This document shows, piece after piece, positions 1-8,183 of a stretch of DNA of 64,000 bases. How positions within the stretch are numbered: position 1 is the stretch's first letter; every line of letters begins with the position of its first letter. Below the pieces are notes generated by a model that was not told where the DNA came from, did not search any database, and worked only from the letters and a program-made list of their open reading frames with translations. The translations under genes and the position numbers were made by a program. The DNA is from Planctobacterium marinum (lineage in GTDB: Bacteria > Pseudomonadota > Gammaproteobacteria > Enterobacterales > Alteromonadaceae): contig NZ_JAJEWQ010000001.1 of NCBI RefSeq assembly GCF_020687805.1, positions 62,001 to 126,000 of the forward strand, written 5' to 3'.

Positions 1-1
1 A

Positions 2-427
2 TTATTAACCCGAAAAACCGGTAAAACCTTGGACGGTTTTATTGAAAACCTGGAAAACGAGCATCATTGTCATCTCAATGATTTGCAAAACTATATTTCC
101 TTTAAATCCGGTACTGAGTGGATAAAAGTTGCTTTACAGGACATCGACTGGATTGAGGCGGTAGGGGACTACATGTGTTTGCATATTAATGGTAAGCAGC
201 AAATTATACGCAAAACCATGAAGCAACTGGAAAGTGAACTGGATTCTGCTCATTTCCCCAGAGTGAGCCGTTCTGCGATGGTTAATGCTACCAAAATTTG
301 TAAGCTATCGCCGAATTCCAATGGGGAATATTATGCACATTTATCCTGTCAAACTGTGGTGAAAGTAACACGGAAGTACAAATACAAACTGGAGGAAATT
401 CGCCGTAAAAACGCGCCTTGCCATTAA
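2..427 (+). CDS. LytTR-family DNA-binding response regulator (C-terminal part, cut by window start)
   Basis: The reading frame is open to the left edge, so this is the C-terminal ~141 residues of a longer gene. The first in-frame start-like codon (TTG at 29) lies inside the protein and is probably not the true start. The visible part is a LytTR DNA-binding domain: a beta-rich segment with DIDWIEAVGDYM, then RKTMKQLESEL, then the conserved FPRVSRSAMVN block. LytTR proteins of this type usually carry an N-terminal CheY-like receiver, which would lie outside the window. The family binds direct repeats upstream of target promoters as a two-component output protein. The partner kinase is not visible. 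A hairpin follows the stop codon. The LytTR call is firm; the receiver is inferred. Confidence 0.85.
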   Translation, partial: LLTRKTGKTLDGFIENLENEHHCHLNDLQNYISFKSGTEWIKVALQDIDWIEAVGDYMCLHINGKQQIIRKTMKQLESELDSAHFPRVSRSAMVNATKICKLSPNSNGEYYAHLSCQTVVKVTRKYKYKLEEIRRKNAPCH

Positions 428-441
428 AAATTCGCTACTAA

Positions 442-472
442 AATGTCGGTTATCTGAGCAACCGGCATTTAT
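442..472 (+). terminator. Hairpin after the LytTR gene, probable terminator
   Basis: A 10-bp stem with one G-U pair (442-451 with 460-469) and an 8-nt loop starts about 15 nt after the LytTR stop codon and is followed by a short T run. Confidence 0.6.
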
Positions 473-655
473 CGCCTGAAAAACGAACAAATTGCAGGAA
501 TATATTCATATATTCGACTAAAGTCGCATGGTAGTCTGTTCGATAAGTCCATATAAGTCTTTGGATATTCCCAAATAAGCTGCTATCTATATGTATAGTG
601 TCAGTTTTTTATTTCACGCATCTGCCAACAGGGACACAAGAGAAAAATTATCGGT

Positions 656-1657
656 ATGTTTTCAGTATTGATTTGTGATGATTCAATGGTTGCCCGTAAG
701 CAAGCCGCCAAATGCTTGCCCGATGACTGGGAAGTGCAGATCCATTTCGCCAAACACGGTGGCGAAGCAATCGATGCGTTGAAAGAAGGCAAAGGCCAGT
801 TGCTGCTGCTGGATCTGAACATGCCCATCATGGATGGCTATGAAACCCTCGAAAATATCATCAAAGAAGGTATAGATACCAAGGTTGTTGTGGTATCCGG
901 TGATATTCAACCTGAAGCCCACGAACGGGTGAAGGCACTGGGAGCCTTAGATTTTATTGAAAAGCCGGTTAGCAAACCCGTTCTCAAAAAGATTTTGCTG
1001 GCCAATGGTGTACTGGAAGAAGTTAAAGAAGAAGTTAAAAACGAACCGGCAGTGGATGCCTTAGATCCGGATGTTCGGGATTGTTATCAGGAAATTACCA
1101 ATATAGCGATGGGGCAGGCGGGAGATCACCTGGCGAGAATACTAAACGTGTTTGTTCGGCTACCCATTCCCAATGTAAATCTGATTGAAGTGTCTGAGCT
1201 ACACATGATGTTGCAGGACATCGAGTTAAAAGATTCAGTGTCAGGCATATGCCAGGGGTTTGTTGGCCCGGGTATCAGCGGTGAGGCCCTGTTTATTTTA
1301 AGTGATTCCAGTTTTGGCGATGTTGCCAGAATTATGGGGATCAATGGCCAAGTCGATGATCAGGTGCAATTGGAATTGCTGATGGATGCCGCCAATATTT
1401 TGATCGGGACCTGTCTTAATGGGCTGGCGTCACAACTGGATTTGTATTTTAGTCAGGGACATCCGGTCGTTTTGGGCCAGCATCGCAGCATTTCGGAATT
1501 AATTTCCAGCAACAAATTGCGCTGGAAGCGCACGTTGGCAATAGAACTGAGTTATGGTTTGGAAGGGTATAATGTGCATTGCGACCTGGTACTGTTGCTG
1601 ACAGAAGAATCCATGAAAGCCATGAATTACAAGCTTTCTCACCTCCTTGAAGATTGA
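656..1657 (+). CDS. Response regulator: REC receiver fused to a CheC-like phosphatase domain
   Basis: 333 residues. The N-terminal ~115 residues form a CheY-like receiver: acidic pair D8-D9, phospho-acceptor D53 in LLLLDLNMP, and K103 in FIEKPVSKP. A linker follows, rich in Glu, Val and Lys. The C-terminal ~200 residues resemble CheC/CheX-type CheY-P phosphatases. Two helices carry the paired motif: EITN near residue 146 and DAAN near residue 247, where CheC has Glu-x-x-Asn in both. The protein could act as a phosphate sink that turns over its own or a partner's phospho-aspartate. The next gene, a PAS protein, begins 8 nt after its stop, so the two are probably cotranscribed. The receiver is certain. 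The phosphatase assignment rests on helix motifs and is good but not proven. Confidence 0.82.
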   Translation: MFSVLICDDSMVARKQAAKCLPDDWEVQIHFAKHGGEAIDALKEGKGQLLLLDLNMPIMDGYETLENIIKEGIDTKVVVVSGDIQPEAHERVKALGALDFIEKPVSKPVLKKILLANGVLEEVKEEVKNEPAVDALDPDVRDCYQEITNIAMGQAGDHLARILNVFVRLPIPNVNLIEVSELHMMLQDIELKDSVSGICQGFVGPGISGEALFILSDSSFGDVARIMGINGQVDDQVQLELLMDAANILIGTCLNGLASQLDLYFSQGHPVVLGQHRSISELISSNKLRWKRTLAIELSYGLEGYNVHCDLVLLLTEESMKAMNYKLSHLLED

Positions 1658-1664
1658 TGATGCA

Positions 1665-2165
1665 ATGGAAGAATTAGACGATTTAGATGATTTAGCCGAA
1701 TTCCATTGGATGATGGATATGCTGCAAACGGTGGACGTTGGTATCGTTGTTCTGGATACCCAATTCCAGATACGGGTGTGGAATGCTTTCATGGAGAGTC
1801 ACAGCGGATTGTTGCCCAGTCAGGTACGGGATCGAAATTTGTTCCAGTTATTTCCTGAAATTGACCAGGCCTGGTTGCGCAATAAATGTCGTCCGGTGTT
1901 TGAGCTAAAAAATAGGGCGTTTATTACCTGGGAGCAACGTCCTTATATTTACAAGTTTCCTAATTATCGTCCAATAACGGGCACAGAAGACTTTATGTAC
2001 CAGAATGTCACCTTGTCCCCCCTGACGGGTGCCACCGGAAAAGTAGACCATATGTGTATGATGATTTACGATGTCACCGATGTGGCAGCCAACAAAAAGC
2101 GCGCAGAAGCCGTGGAAGTTACGCTCAATGAGCTTAAGGAAAAGACCGGGCATCGCAGCATGTAG
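1665..2165 (+). CDS. Small PAS-domain signalling protein
   Basis: 166 residues from the ATG at 1665, which lies 8 nt after the REC-CheC stop. An in-frame TTG at 1647 would overlap that gene and has no better ribosome binding site. The body is one PAS fold: TVDVGIVVLDTQFQIRVWN is the typical first strand-turn-strand with the conserved VWN, and a C-terminal VTDVAANKKRAE matches the strand-to-helix exit of PAS domains. No kinase, GGDEF or EAL domain follows, so it is a sensor-only protein that must act through a partner. The adjacent REC-CheC protein is the obvious candidate. The ligand is unknown. Confidence 0.72.
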   Translation: MEELDDLDDLAEFHWMMDMLQTVDVGIVVLDTQFQIRVWNAFMESHSGLLPSQVRDRNLFQLFPEIDQAWLRNKCRPVFELKNRAFITWEQRPYIYKFPNYRPITGTEDFMYQNVTLSPLTGATGKVDHMCMMIYDVTDVAANKKRAEAVEVTLNELKEKTGHRSM

Positions 2166-2319
2166 TCCCGCCCAACACAATGTCGCAGCGCGACTTAACT
2201 CTATTGTAAATGTGCGGTCACGCAATTTGACGTGATTTTTGTTGTGCTTGTCGGAATCGAAATGCAAATATGCCACTTATCTGTGAAAATAAAATGGTCG
2301 TGGTAGCGGTTTAGAACGG

Positions 2320-3093
2320 ATGATTAGATTAGTAATTTTATTTCTGGGTGCAATAAGTTTGTCTGCACGTGCCGACCTCAAATGTGAGGTGGATCTCAAT
2401 TATGGCATGGTGGTGACAGATAAGAGTATTCGCATTATTGATGAATCCCGAACTCTGTACCAAATCAACCATGATCATCAATTGATCGTGGCGGGGAACT
2501 GGATTGAGTTAAACGAGTCACAAGCCGAAAAACTGAAAGAACTGGCAGACGGTATTCATTACTCTGTACCTAAAATGATTATATTGGCCACCGAAGGGGT
2601 GGATTTAGCTATTGAGACTGTGGAGCATGTGTATGTTGGCCTGGTGGGCACTGACCACAAGAGTTTTGATAAACTCACCTCGGCGCTGGACAGGGTAAAA
2701 GAAAAGGTTAAAAAGAAATTTATTCACAGCCATGGCAACTATTATATTGGTCCGGGGAGCCTGGAGAATGTGGATGATCTTGTCGATCAGGAACTGGAAG
2801 CGCAAATAGAAGAAGCCATTAATACCTCATTGGGCGGCGTATTGTCAGCTATTGGTGGGTTAACTCCCGGCAATGATGAGAAAATGGAGTTGCGCATGGA
2901 AGAATTGTCCCAGCGCCTGGAAGTGATGGGCAATGAAATAGAGCGCACCGTCGGCCCTAAAGCGGATAGCCTGCGCAAAAAGGCGCAGTGGTTCTGCAAT
3001 AAAATGGGCTATCTTGATCGGGTGGAAAATGAGCTCAGAAAAGAAATATCCCAGCTCAGTAAGATTGACGTTATTGTGGTGGGCCAGGGGTAG
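2320..3093 (+). CDS. YggN-like (DUF2884) periplasmic protein
   Basis: 257 residues with a clear signal peptide (about residues 1-18, ending SARA before DLKCEV). The mature part opens with Cys in LKCEVDLNYGMVV, and a second Cys lies near the C-terminus (WFCNKMG). It has an alternating strand region followed by long charged helices (about residues 150-240). This matches the DUF2884 family typified by E. coli YggN, a periplasmic protein of unknown function. The gene stands alone between the PAS gene and two unrecognised genes. The family assignment is from memory of the YggN layout, so moderately sure. No biochemical role can be given. Confidence 0.65.
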   Translation: MIRLVILFLGAISLSARADLKCEVDLNYGMVVTDKSIRIIDESRTLYQINHDHQLIVAGNWIELNESQAEKLKELADGIHYSVPKMIILATEGVDLAIETVEHVYVGLVGTDHKSFDKLTSALDRVKEKVKKKFIHSHGNYYIGPGSLENVDDLVDQELEAQIEEAINTSLGGVLSAIGGLTPGNDEKMELRMEELSQRLEVMGNEIERTVGPKADSLRKKAQWFCNKMGYLDRVENELRKEISQLSKIDVIVVGQG

Positions 3094-3192
3094 TCGTTAG
3101 TCATCTGCGTGAATACTGCTGTACGACTTGTACGGATAAAATTATGGTCTATTCTTTATACCGACTATTCTCATTAGGTAAAGGAAAACACC

Positions 3193-3576
3193 ATGTCAAA
3201 ACTCTCAGAAGCGCTCAATAACCTCAAAGATACCGCTGCGGATTTCTCCTCGCTGACGGTAACCACCTATACCGGCAATTTGTCGATAATGTTTCAAAAT
3301 TCGCAAACCGTAGCTGACGGTGATACGCCCAGCCTCAGTAATATTGATTTAGACAGGTTGTTTACCTATGCCATTGGCAACGCTAATGTGACAGCCGATC
3401 CCGAAAGTAAAATCACGTTAAAAGCGATGAATGTCCATAAAATTGATGGTGATGCGGTATTGTATCGTGATGAGCAGATTAGCGACGATATTGAAAAGGC
3501 CCACAATCAGGCGGTAACCGCAGGCAGAGAGACCCGGGAAGGAATTCTGAATCTGATAAAAAAGATTGTCTCCTGA
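3193..3576 (+). CDS. Unrecognised 127-residue protein
   Basis: I do not recognise this gene. It starts at an ATG with an upstream AAAGGAAAA ribosome binding site. The product has no signal peptide, membrane segment or cysteine. It begins with an amphipathic helix (SKLSEALNNLKDTAADF), then a Ser/Thr-rich strand region, and ends with a helix rich in Glu and Lys. Spacing to the larger unknown gene downstream is about 120 nt and that gap holds a small hairpin (3606-3629), so the two may be expressed together. A cytoplasmic location and a partnership with the next gene are guesses from context. Confidence 0.6.
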   Translation: MSKLSEALNNLKDTAADFSSLTVTTYTGNLSIMFQNSQTVADGDTPSLSNIDLDRLFTYAIGNANVTADPESKITLKAMNVHKIDGDAVLYRDEQISDDIEKAHNQAVTAGRETREGILNLIKKIVS

Positions 3577-3696
3577 ACGCCTTGTTTGCTTGTGATGCGA
3601 TAAAATTGCCACTGCAGATGCAGGGGCAACCTACTTCAGACATCACATCGGCCAGATTGTTTATGCAATCCAGACTAACGGCATAGGGACTTGTAT

Positions 3697-5460
3697 ATGG
3701 ATGTCGACGGATCATTCGACAGTATTGTTAAGCATCAGCAACAGGTGCAGCAGGCAATATCTGCAAAAGTTTTGGGTACACCCATTCAGGGTCAAAACAA
3801 TAATCTGGCACTGTTAACTGAGCCGGTGGGTGAAGTAATATGCGAACGCTTGTACCGCCTGCAGTATCTGTCTGGCGAGCAGTGGCAAGCCTATCAACTG
3901 GCGCTGACTCAGTATCGCGCCGCTAGTATACAACCGTTGCAACAATGGCAAAGTGAATTTGCATCGGCGCTGGCCAGTTTGCAACGGGAAGCCGGATTAA
4001 AAGTCGATCGCTGGTTTGGCGCTAAGACCTTTCAGGTAATTCAGCAAGTCTTTACTTTTGAAGAACCCACACACATTGCGTTTTGGTTTAAACATCAAAA
4101 CCGGGATTTTATCAACCGGGCAATCTTCCAGCGTCTTTATGCTATGGCGGTTTTACCGGGTGAAATGCCGAGACTATTCGACAATGCCGCGCCTGAATTC
4201 GCGCATCAACAGCTTGAACAATACATTAAACAAGGGTTGCAACTGTGGTCTGCCGTATTGAGAGCCTTTGACGTACCAGCTACAACGCTAAGTTCCGACG
4301 ATGAATTGGTAAACTGGTTGTTTGACGTAGAAGGTTTGACCCGGCATTTGTCGGCCCATCGTTTACAGCTAAAAAACCGTTTTGACCGGGTCTATCTTGA
4401 CCCTCATTGGGAGACGTTGCCTCTACAGGCGCTGTCTGATTTGAACGACACGCAACGGCAGTCGTTAGCCTTGAGGGTTATGTTGGCGCAGTCCCGCGTT
4501 GAGCTTTGGTTGCAGGGTTACGCATTGGGTAAGTCTGCAGATGAGGGTGTATTTATGCCGGGTGATACTATCCGGTATCATTTTTATAGCCCGGCCTTTA
4601 CCCCTATGGGGGGATTTGGCACACAGCTGATTGGTCCGGGATTGCGAAGGCAGATGGCATTTTGGCGTGATAGCCATCATCTGTTTTCGGCGATTTCCGC
4701 GGATGACCTACCACCGGGCCTGCGCCTTGATCGCAAGGTAGTGACCCCGCTTCGTATTGCAAAAGACATCAAACAAAAACACCTGACCCTGGCCAGTATG
4801 GCATTGCATACTATTCATTGTGCAGCTGTGTTGGGAGCGTTGCCGCAACCCGACGAGTTAGAGCAACAAAACCGGTTGCAGGAAGAATATTTGAAACTAA
4901 AACCAGAGCATAAAACGACGCAAGTCTGGCAACAGGATCGACATTTTTTTGCTACCGTTTTAGACGGAGTTAAGCGCCTGTCACGTTGGTTGTGGGACAA
5001 GGTTAAATCAATATTTCAGGCGGTCACTGAAGCCGTGCAGCGGGTTGTACGTATGGTGCAGGCAATTGCCAGCAAAGGTCTGGCTTATTTTAATTGGGTG
5101 ATTGATATTTTTTGTGCGACTGCCTGGTGGGTTACACAAAAGATCTGGGTAAACGAAGAAACTTTAGTGGTGGTCAGAGACAGTGATTTTGATATTGGTT
5201 TTTTAGCAGCCCCTGACTGCACTGAGGCAACGTTGCAGCAAGCCACTGACAAAATTCAGCACAAGGTCACTATGTTTCGTGCCGGTTGCATTTTGCTCTC
5301 TTTATTAATGGAGGTTTTTAAACTGGTTCTGGCTGGTGTAGGTGGTATTGCGAAATGGAAAATCGTAGACGCGGTTTGGGCTATCGCCAATTTCTATCGC
5401 GCATTATCTGAAGAAGATATCGCCTACCTTGATAGTGCGATGGCAATGGAGCTGGTGTAA
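3697..5460 (+). CDS. Unrecognised 587-residue protein with a peptidoglycan-binding-like segment
   Basis: The start is the ATG at 3697, 7 nt after AGGGA; the TTG at 3691 is less well placed. I cannot assign a family to the whole protein. Around residues 95-120 the pattern LQREAGLKVDRWFGAKT resembles the end of a PG_binding_1 repeat (LQ...GL.VD..FG..T). The middle is rich in Gln, Leu and Trp helices. Near residues 425-490 long amphipathic Trp/Val-rich helices (RLSRWLWDKVKSIF, ATAWWVTQKIW) look able to associate with membranes. A more hydrophobic stretch near residue 525 (AGCILLSLLMEVFKLVLAG) could be a transmembrane helix. There is no signal peptide. It may be an envelope-associated or effector-like protein, but this is inference. 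Confidence 0.6.
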   Translation: MDVDGSFDSIVKHQQQVQQAISAKVLGTPIQGQNNNLALLTEPVGEVICERLYRLQYLSGEQWQAYQLALTQYRAASIQPLQQWQSEFASALASLQREAGLKVDRWFGAKTFQVIQQVFTFEEPTHIAFWFKHQNRDFINRAIFQRLYAMAVLPGEMPRLFDNAAPEFAHQQLEQYIKQGLQLWSAVLRAFDVPATTLSSDDELVNWLFDVEGLTRHLSAHRLQLKNRFDRVYLDPHWETLPLQALSDLNDTQRQSLALRVMLAQSRVELWLQGYALGKSADEGVFMPGDTIRYHFYSPAFTPMGGFGTQLIGPGLRRQMAFWRDSHHLFSAISADDLPPGLRLDRKVVTPLRIAKDIKQKHLTLASMALHTIHCAAVLGALPQPDELEQQNRLQEEYLKLKPEHKTTQVWQQDRHFFATVLDGVKRLSRWLWDKVKSIFQAVTEAVQRVVRMVQAIASKGLAYFNWVIDIFCATAWWVTQKIWVNEETLVVVRDSDFDIGFLAAPDCTEATLQQATDKIQHKVTMFRAGCILLSLLMEVFKLVLAGVGGIAKWKIVDAVWAIANFYRALSEEDIAYLDSAMAMELV

Positions 5461-5569
5461 ATCACTGTTCAGATTCACAAATTCTTACTAATCAGGCTCC
5501 AATTGATTTTTTATCTTGTGTTTTAATACCGACACTTTAGCAAATTGTATTTAGTGACAGGAAGGCAGC

Positions 5570-6343
5570 GTGAAAACAGCGATTTTAGGGGTATTTTTAT
5601 GGAGTTTTTTCAGCGTTGCCAATGCGGCCAGTCTTTGTGCTCGAGATTGTGCTTTTGTGCTCAAAGAGCAGTCCGGGAAATCAATAACCATTATCAATAA
5701 TGAACGTGTTAATCAGGCCTTCACGCCGTATTCAACGTTTAAAATCCCTAACACACTCATCGCATTGGAAACCGGCGTTGTAGAGGATAGCTCACAACTG
5801 CTTAGCTTTGATACCAATACCTACCCAATAAAAGACTGGTGGCCGGAAGTGTGGCACAAAACCCCTTTGAATATCCGGACTGCTTTTCAAAAGTCGGCAC
5901 TGCCTGTTTATCAGGCCATCGCTACGCAAATTGGTGTGCCACGAATGCAGCACTATATAGAGCAGTTCGGTTATGGGAACCAGGATATTTCTTCCGGCCT
6001 GGATAGTTTTTGGTTGAACGGTAGTCTTAAGATTTCTGCTATGCAACAGGTAGAGTTTTTACAACGTATGTATAGCGGACAATTGCCGGTTTCGGAATCT
6101 GCCTTAGCCCTGTTTAAACAGGTAATGTTAGTGGAGCAAACAGAGGAATACACACTATATGCTAAAACCGGTGGCGGGCCTGTCGCAAAAGACATAGTGC
6201 TGGGCTGGTATGTGGGTATCGTTGACCGGGGCGAAGAGGTGTATTACTTCGCCCTGAATATGGACGGCAAGCGCTTCAGCGAAATTCAGCAAAAGCGCAT
6301 TGACGTTGCACGATATCAATTGCAAGAGGCGGGTGTACTCTAA
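5570..6343 (+). CDS. Class D (OXA-type) beta-lactamase
   Basis: 257 residues, start GTG at 5570 supported by AGGAAGG 4 nt upstream. A signal peptide (about residues 1-19, ending ANA) sends it to the periplasm, where it would hydrolyse beta-lactams by a serine acyl-enzyme. All class D motifs are visible: STFK at 55-58 (active Ser55, carbamylatable Lys58), Ser-x-Val position as S109-A-L111 (Leu instead of Val), YGN at 135-137, FWLNGSLKIS near 147-156, and KTG at 199-201. Two mature N-terminal cysteines (LCARDC) could form a disulfide. It lies between an unknown gene and hemW with no mobile element or resistance gene nearby, which suggests a resident chromosomal gene. The substrate range cannot be read from sequence. 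Confidence 0.93.
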   Translation: MKTAILGVFLWSFFSVANAASLCARDCAFVLKEQSGKSITIINNERVNQAFTPYSTFKIPNTLIALETGVVEDSSQLLSFDTNTYPIKDWWPEVWHKTPLNIRTAFQKSALPVYQAIATQIGVPRMQHYIEQFGYGNQDISSGLDSFWLNGSLKISAMQQVEFLQRMYSGQLPVSESALALFKQVMLVEQTEEYTLYAKTGGGPVAKDIVLGWYVGIVDRGEEVYYFALNMDGKRFSEIQQKRIDVARYQLQEAGVL

Positions 6344-6353
6344 TATTTATGGC

Positions 6354-6376
6354 GGACTTATTGCAAAAATAAGTTC
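6354..6376. terminator. Hairpin between the convergent beta-lactamase gene and hemW
   Basis: A 9-bp stem with one G-U pair (6354-6362 with 6368-6376) sits in the 31-nt gap between convergent genes and reaches the hemW stop codon. A-rich and T-rich flanks could let it serve both strands. Confidence 0.5.
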
Positions 6377-7541
6377 ACTCTAAGAATAAACTCAGTAGTT
6401 CATTGAGATAGCGTTTACCTAATTCGGAAACCTGCCAGTGATGGGTGGTTTCCGTTAGCAATCCTTTTTGCAGTGCTACTGCCAAACGCGATGCTATGAC
6501 TTTGCTGTCTGACGACAATCCGGTGCGCTGTTCTAATTCTTCTTTGGGACAAGGTTCCAGCAAGCGAAAGCGGTTCATAAAGTATTCAAAACCCAGATCA
6601 TCGGCTTGTACCTGGGTTTCTTCGAATAATTTATTGCGGGTTAAATCCATATAGCCTTTTGGATGCTTTACTTTCGCAGTACGCACAATGCGATTGTCTG
6701 CTAAGGTAACCTTACCATGTGCACCGCAGCCTATACCCAGATAGTCGCCGAAGCGCCAGTAATTAAGATTATGCTGACATTGTTGACCAGCTTTACTGTA
6801 GGCGGATATTTCATATTGCTGATAGCCAGCAGCCCGCAATAAGGCATCCCCTTGTTCCTGAATATCCCAGAGAATTTCGTCTTCCGGTAAAGCCGGTGGT
6901 TTGGAGTAAAACAGCGTATTTGGCTCTATGGTAAGCTGATACCAGGACAAATGGGGAGGGTTTAATGCAATCGCTTGCTGTAGGTCACTTAATGCATCCT
7001 GCAATGACTGTTCAGGCAATCCGTGCATAATATCAATATTAAAGGAGTTCAATCCCACACTTTGGGCGATACCCGCTGCTTTTACTGCCTCCTGGCTGTC
7101 ATGGATGCGTCCTAGTCGGGCGAGTTTCTGATTATCAAAACTCTGTACTCCAATCGAAATCCGATTGACACCAGCTTTGACGTAGCCCTTAAAACGCTCG
7201 GCTTCTACGGTACCCGGGTTGGCTTCCAGAGTAATTTCAATATCCTGAGCAAATGGGATCTGTTGTTGCACACCTTGCAGAATATCTGCAATGCCTTTTG
7301 CCGAAAATAAACTGGGCGTTCCACCGCCGATAAAAATACTGTGGATTTCCCGGGGTGTTTTATTCAGATCTAAATAAGCCGCGATATCCTGTTGCAGGTC
7401 TTGCAACAGGTGCATGATATATTCCTGTTCCGGTAAATCCGCGTGTGACTGACCCTGTTTAATGCCATGGGAATTGAAATCACAATAGGGGCATTTCTGA
7501 ACACACCAGGGAATGTGAATGTAAAGTGATAATGGTGGCAC
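6375..7541 (-). CDS. hemW: HemW-type radical SAM heme chaperone
   Basis: 388 residues, start GTG at 7541, 16 nt after the rdgB stop. The radical SAM motif CxxxCxxC is present as C13-VQK-C17-PY-C20, followed by the glycine-rich IFIGGGTPSLF segment typical of the HemN/HemW group. The Cys motif is CVQKCPYC rather than the CNRLCWYC style expected of coproporphyrinogen dehydrogenase HemN, and the short N-terminus also fits HemW. HemW binds heme and inserts it into target enzymes such as respiratory proteins. Order srmB-rdgB-hemW on one strand suggests cotranscription; rdgB-hemW adjacency is common in gammaproteobacteria. Confidence 0.93.
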   Translation of the reverse strand: MPPLSLYIHIPWCVQKCPYCDFNSHGIKQGQSHADLPEQEYIMHLLQDLQQDIAAYLDLNKTPREIHSIFIGGGTPSLFSAKGIADILQGVQQQIPFAQDIEITLEANPGTVEAERFKGYVKAGVNRISIGVQSFDNQKLARLGRIHDSQEAVKAAGIAQSVGLNSFNIDIMHGLPEQSLQDALSDLQQAIALNPPHLSWYQLTIEPNTLFYSKPPALPEDEILWDIQEQGDALLRAAGYQQYEISAYSKAGQQCQHNLNYWRFGDYLGIGCGAHGKVTLADNRIVRTAKVKHPKGYMDLTRNKLFEETQVQADDLGFEYFMNRFRLLEPCPKEELEQRTGLSSDSKVIASRLAVALQKGLLTETTHHWQVSELGKRYLNELLSLFLE

Positions 7542-7557
7542 GGACTGGGCTTTCTGA

Positions 7558-8175
7558 CTAAGGTTGCTGAACTAATACACCCGCGTCAATTAACTGGGGT
7601 AATAGTAACTGAATGGCGGCACCGCGATGGCTGATTTTGTTTTTTTCCGCTTTGCTCATTTGTGCCGCACTGCGTTTTTGTTCTTCTACCCAGAATACCG
7701 GGTCATAACCAAATCCATCTTTACCGGTTGGTTGCGCTAAAATCTCGCCGCGCCAGATACCTTGTGCTATTACCGGTGTCGGATCGTCAGCGCTTCGCAT
7801 AAACACAAGGCAACAGTGAAACTGGGCACCTCGTTGCGCGTCTGGTCGCTCAGCCAGGGTCTTGAGCAGCTTGTCAATGTTGTCGCTGTCGCTGGCGTTT
7901 TCACCAGCAAACCTTGCAGAGTATATGCCCGGCGCTCCGCCGAGGGCGTCTACGGCCAAACCCGAATCGTCTGCAATCGCCGCCAGACCGGTTTCTGAGG
8001 CGGCATGACGGGCTTTGATAATGGCATTTTCTACAAATGTTCTACCGGTCTCTGCAACTGACGAGACATTAAAATCTGATTGTGGCCGCAGAACAATATC
8101 AAAGGGTGACAACACTTCTGCCAGTTCTTTTACTTTGCCCGGGTTCCCGGTAGCTAATACAAATTCTTGTGGCAT
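7558..8175 (-). CDS. rdgB: RdgB/HAM1 non-canonical purine NTP pyrophosphatase
   Basis: 205 residues from the ATG at 8175; the TTG one codon upstream is unlikely to be used. It hydrolyses dITP, ITP and XTP to monophosphates, keeping deaminated purines out of DNA and RNA. The family motifs are clear: LATGNPGKVKELAEVL at the N-terminus, AIADDSGLAVDALGGAPG in the middle, and the C-terminal GKDGFGYDPVFW and SHRGAA blocks. Length is close to E. coli RdgB (197). It is 8 nt downstream of srmB and 16 nt upstream of hemW on the same strand. Confidence 0.95.
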   Translation of the reverse strand: MPQEFVLATGNPGKVKELAEVLSPFDIVLRPQSDFNVSSVAETGRTFVENAIIKARHAASETGLAAIADDSGLAVDALGGAPGIYSARFAGENASDSDNIDKLLKTLAERPDAQRGAQFHCCLVFMRSADDPTPVIAQGIWRGEILAQPTGKDGFGYDPVFWVEEQKRSAAQMSKAEKNKISHRGAAIQLLLPQLIDAGVLVQQP

Positions 8176-8183
8176 CAATCGTC

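Noticed and set aside
1905-2276. 123-residue minus-strand open frame opposite the PAS gene
   Set aside because: It overlaps the PAS coding sequence and its composition is not protein-like; no ribosome binding site or partner.
5570-6343. Possibility that the class D protein is only a BlaR/MecR-type sensor domain
   Set aside because: It has a cleavable signal peptide and no membrane helix or metallopeptidase domain, so a free periplasmic enzyme fits better.
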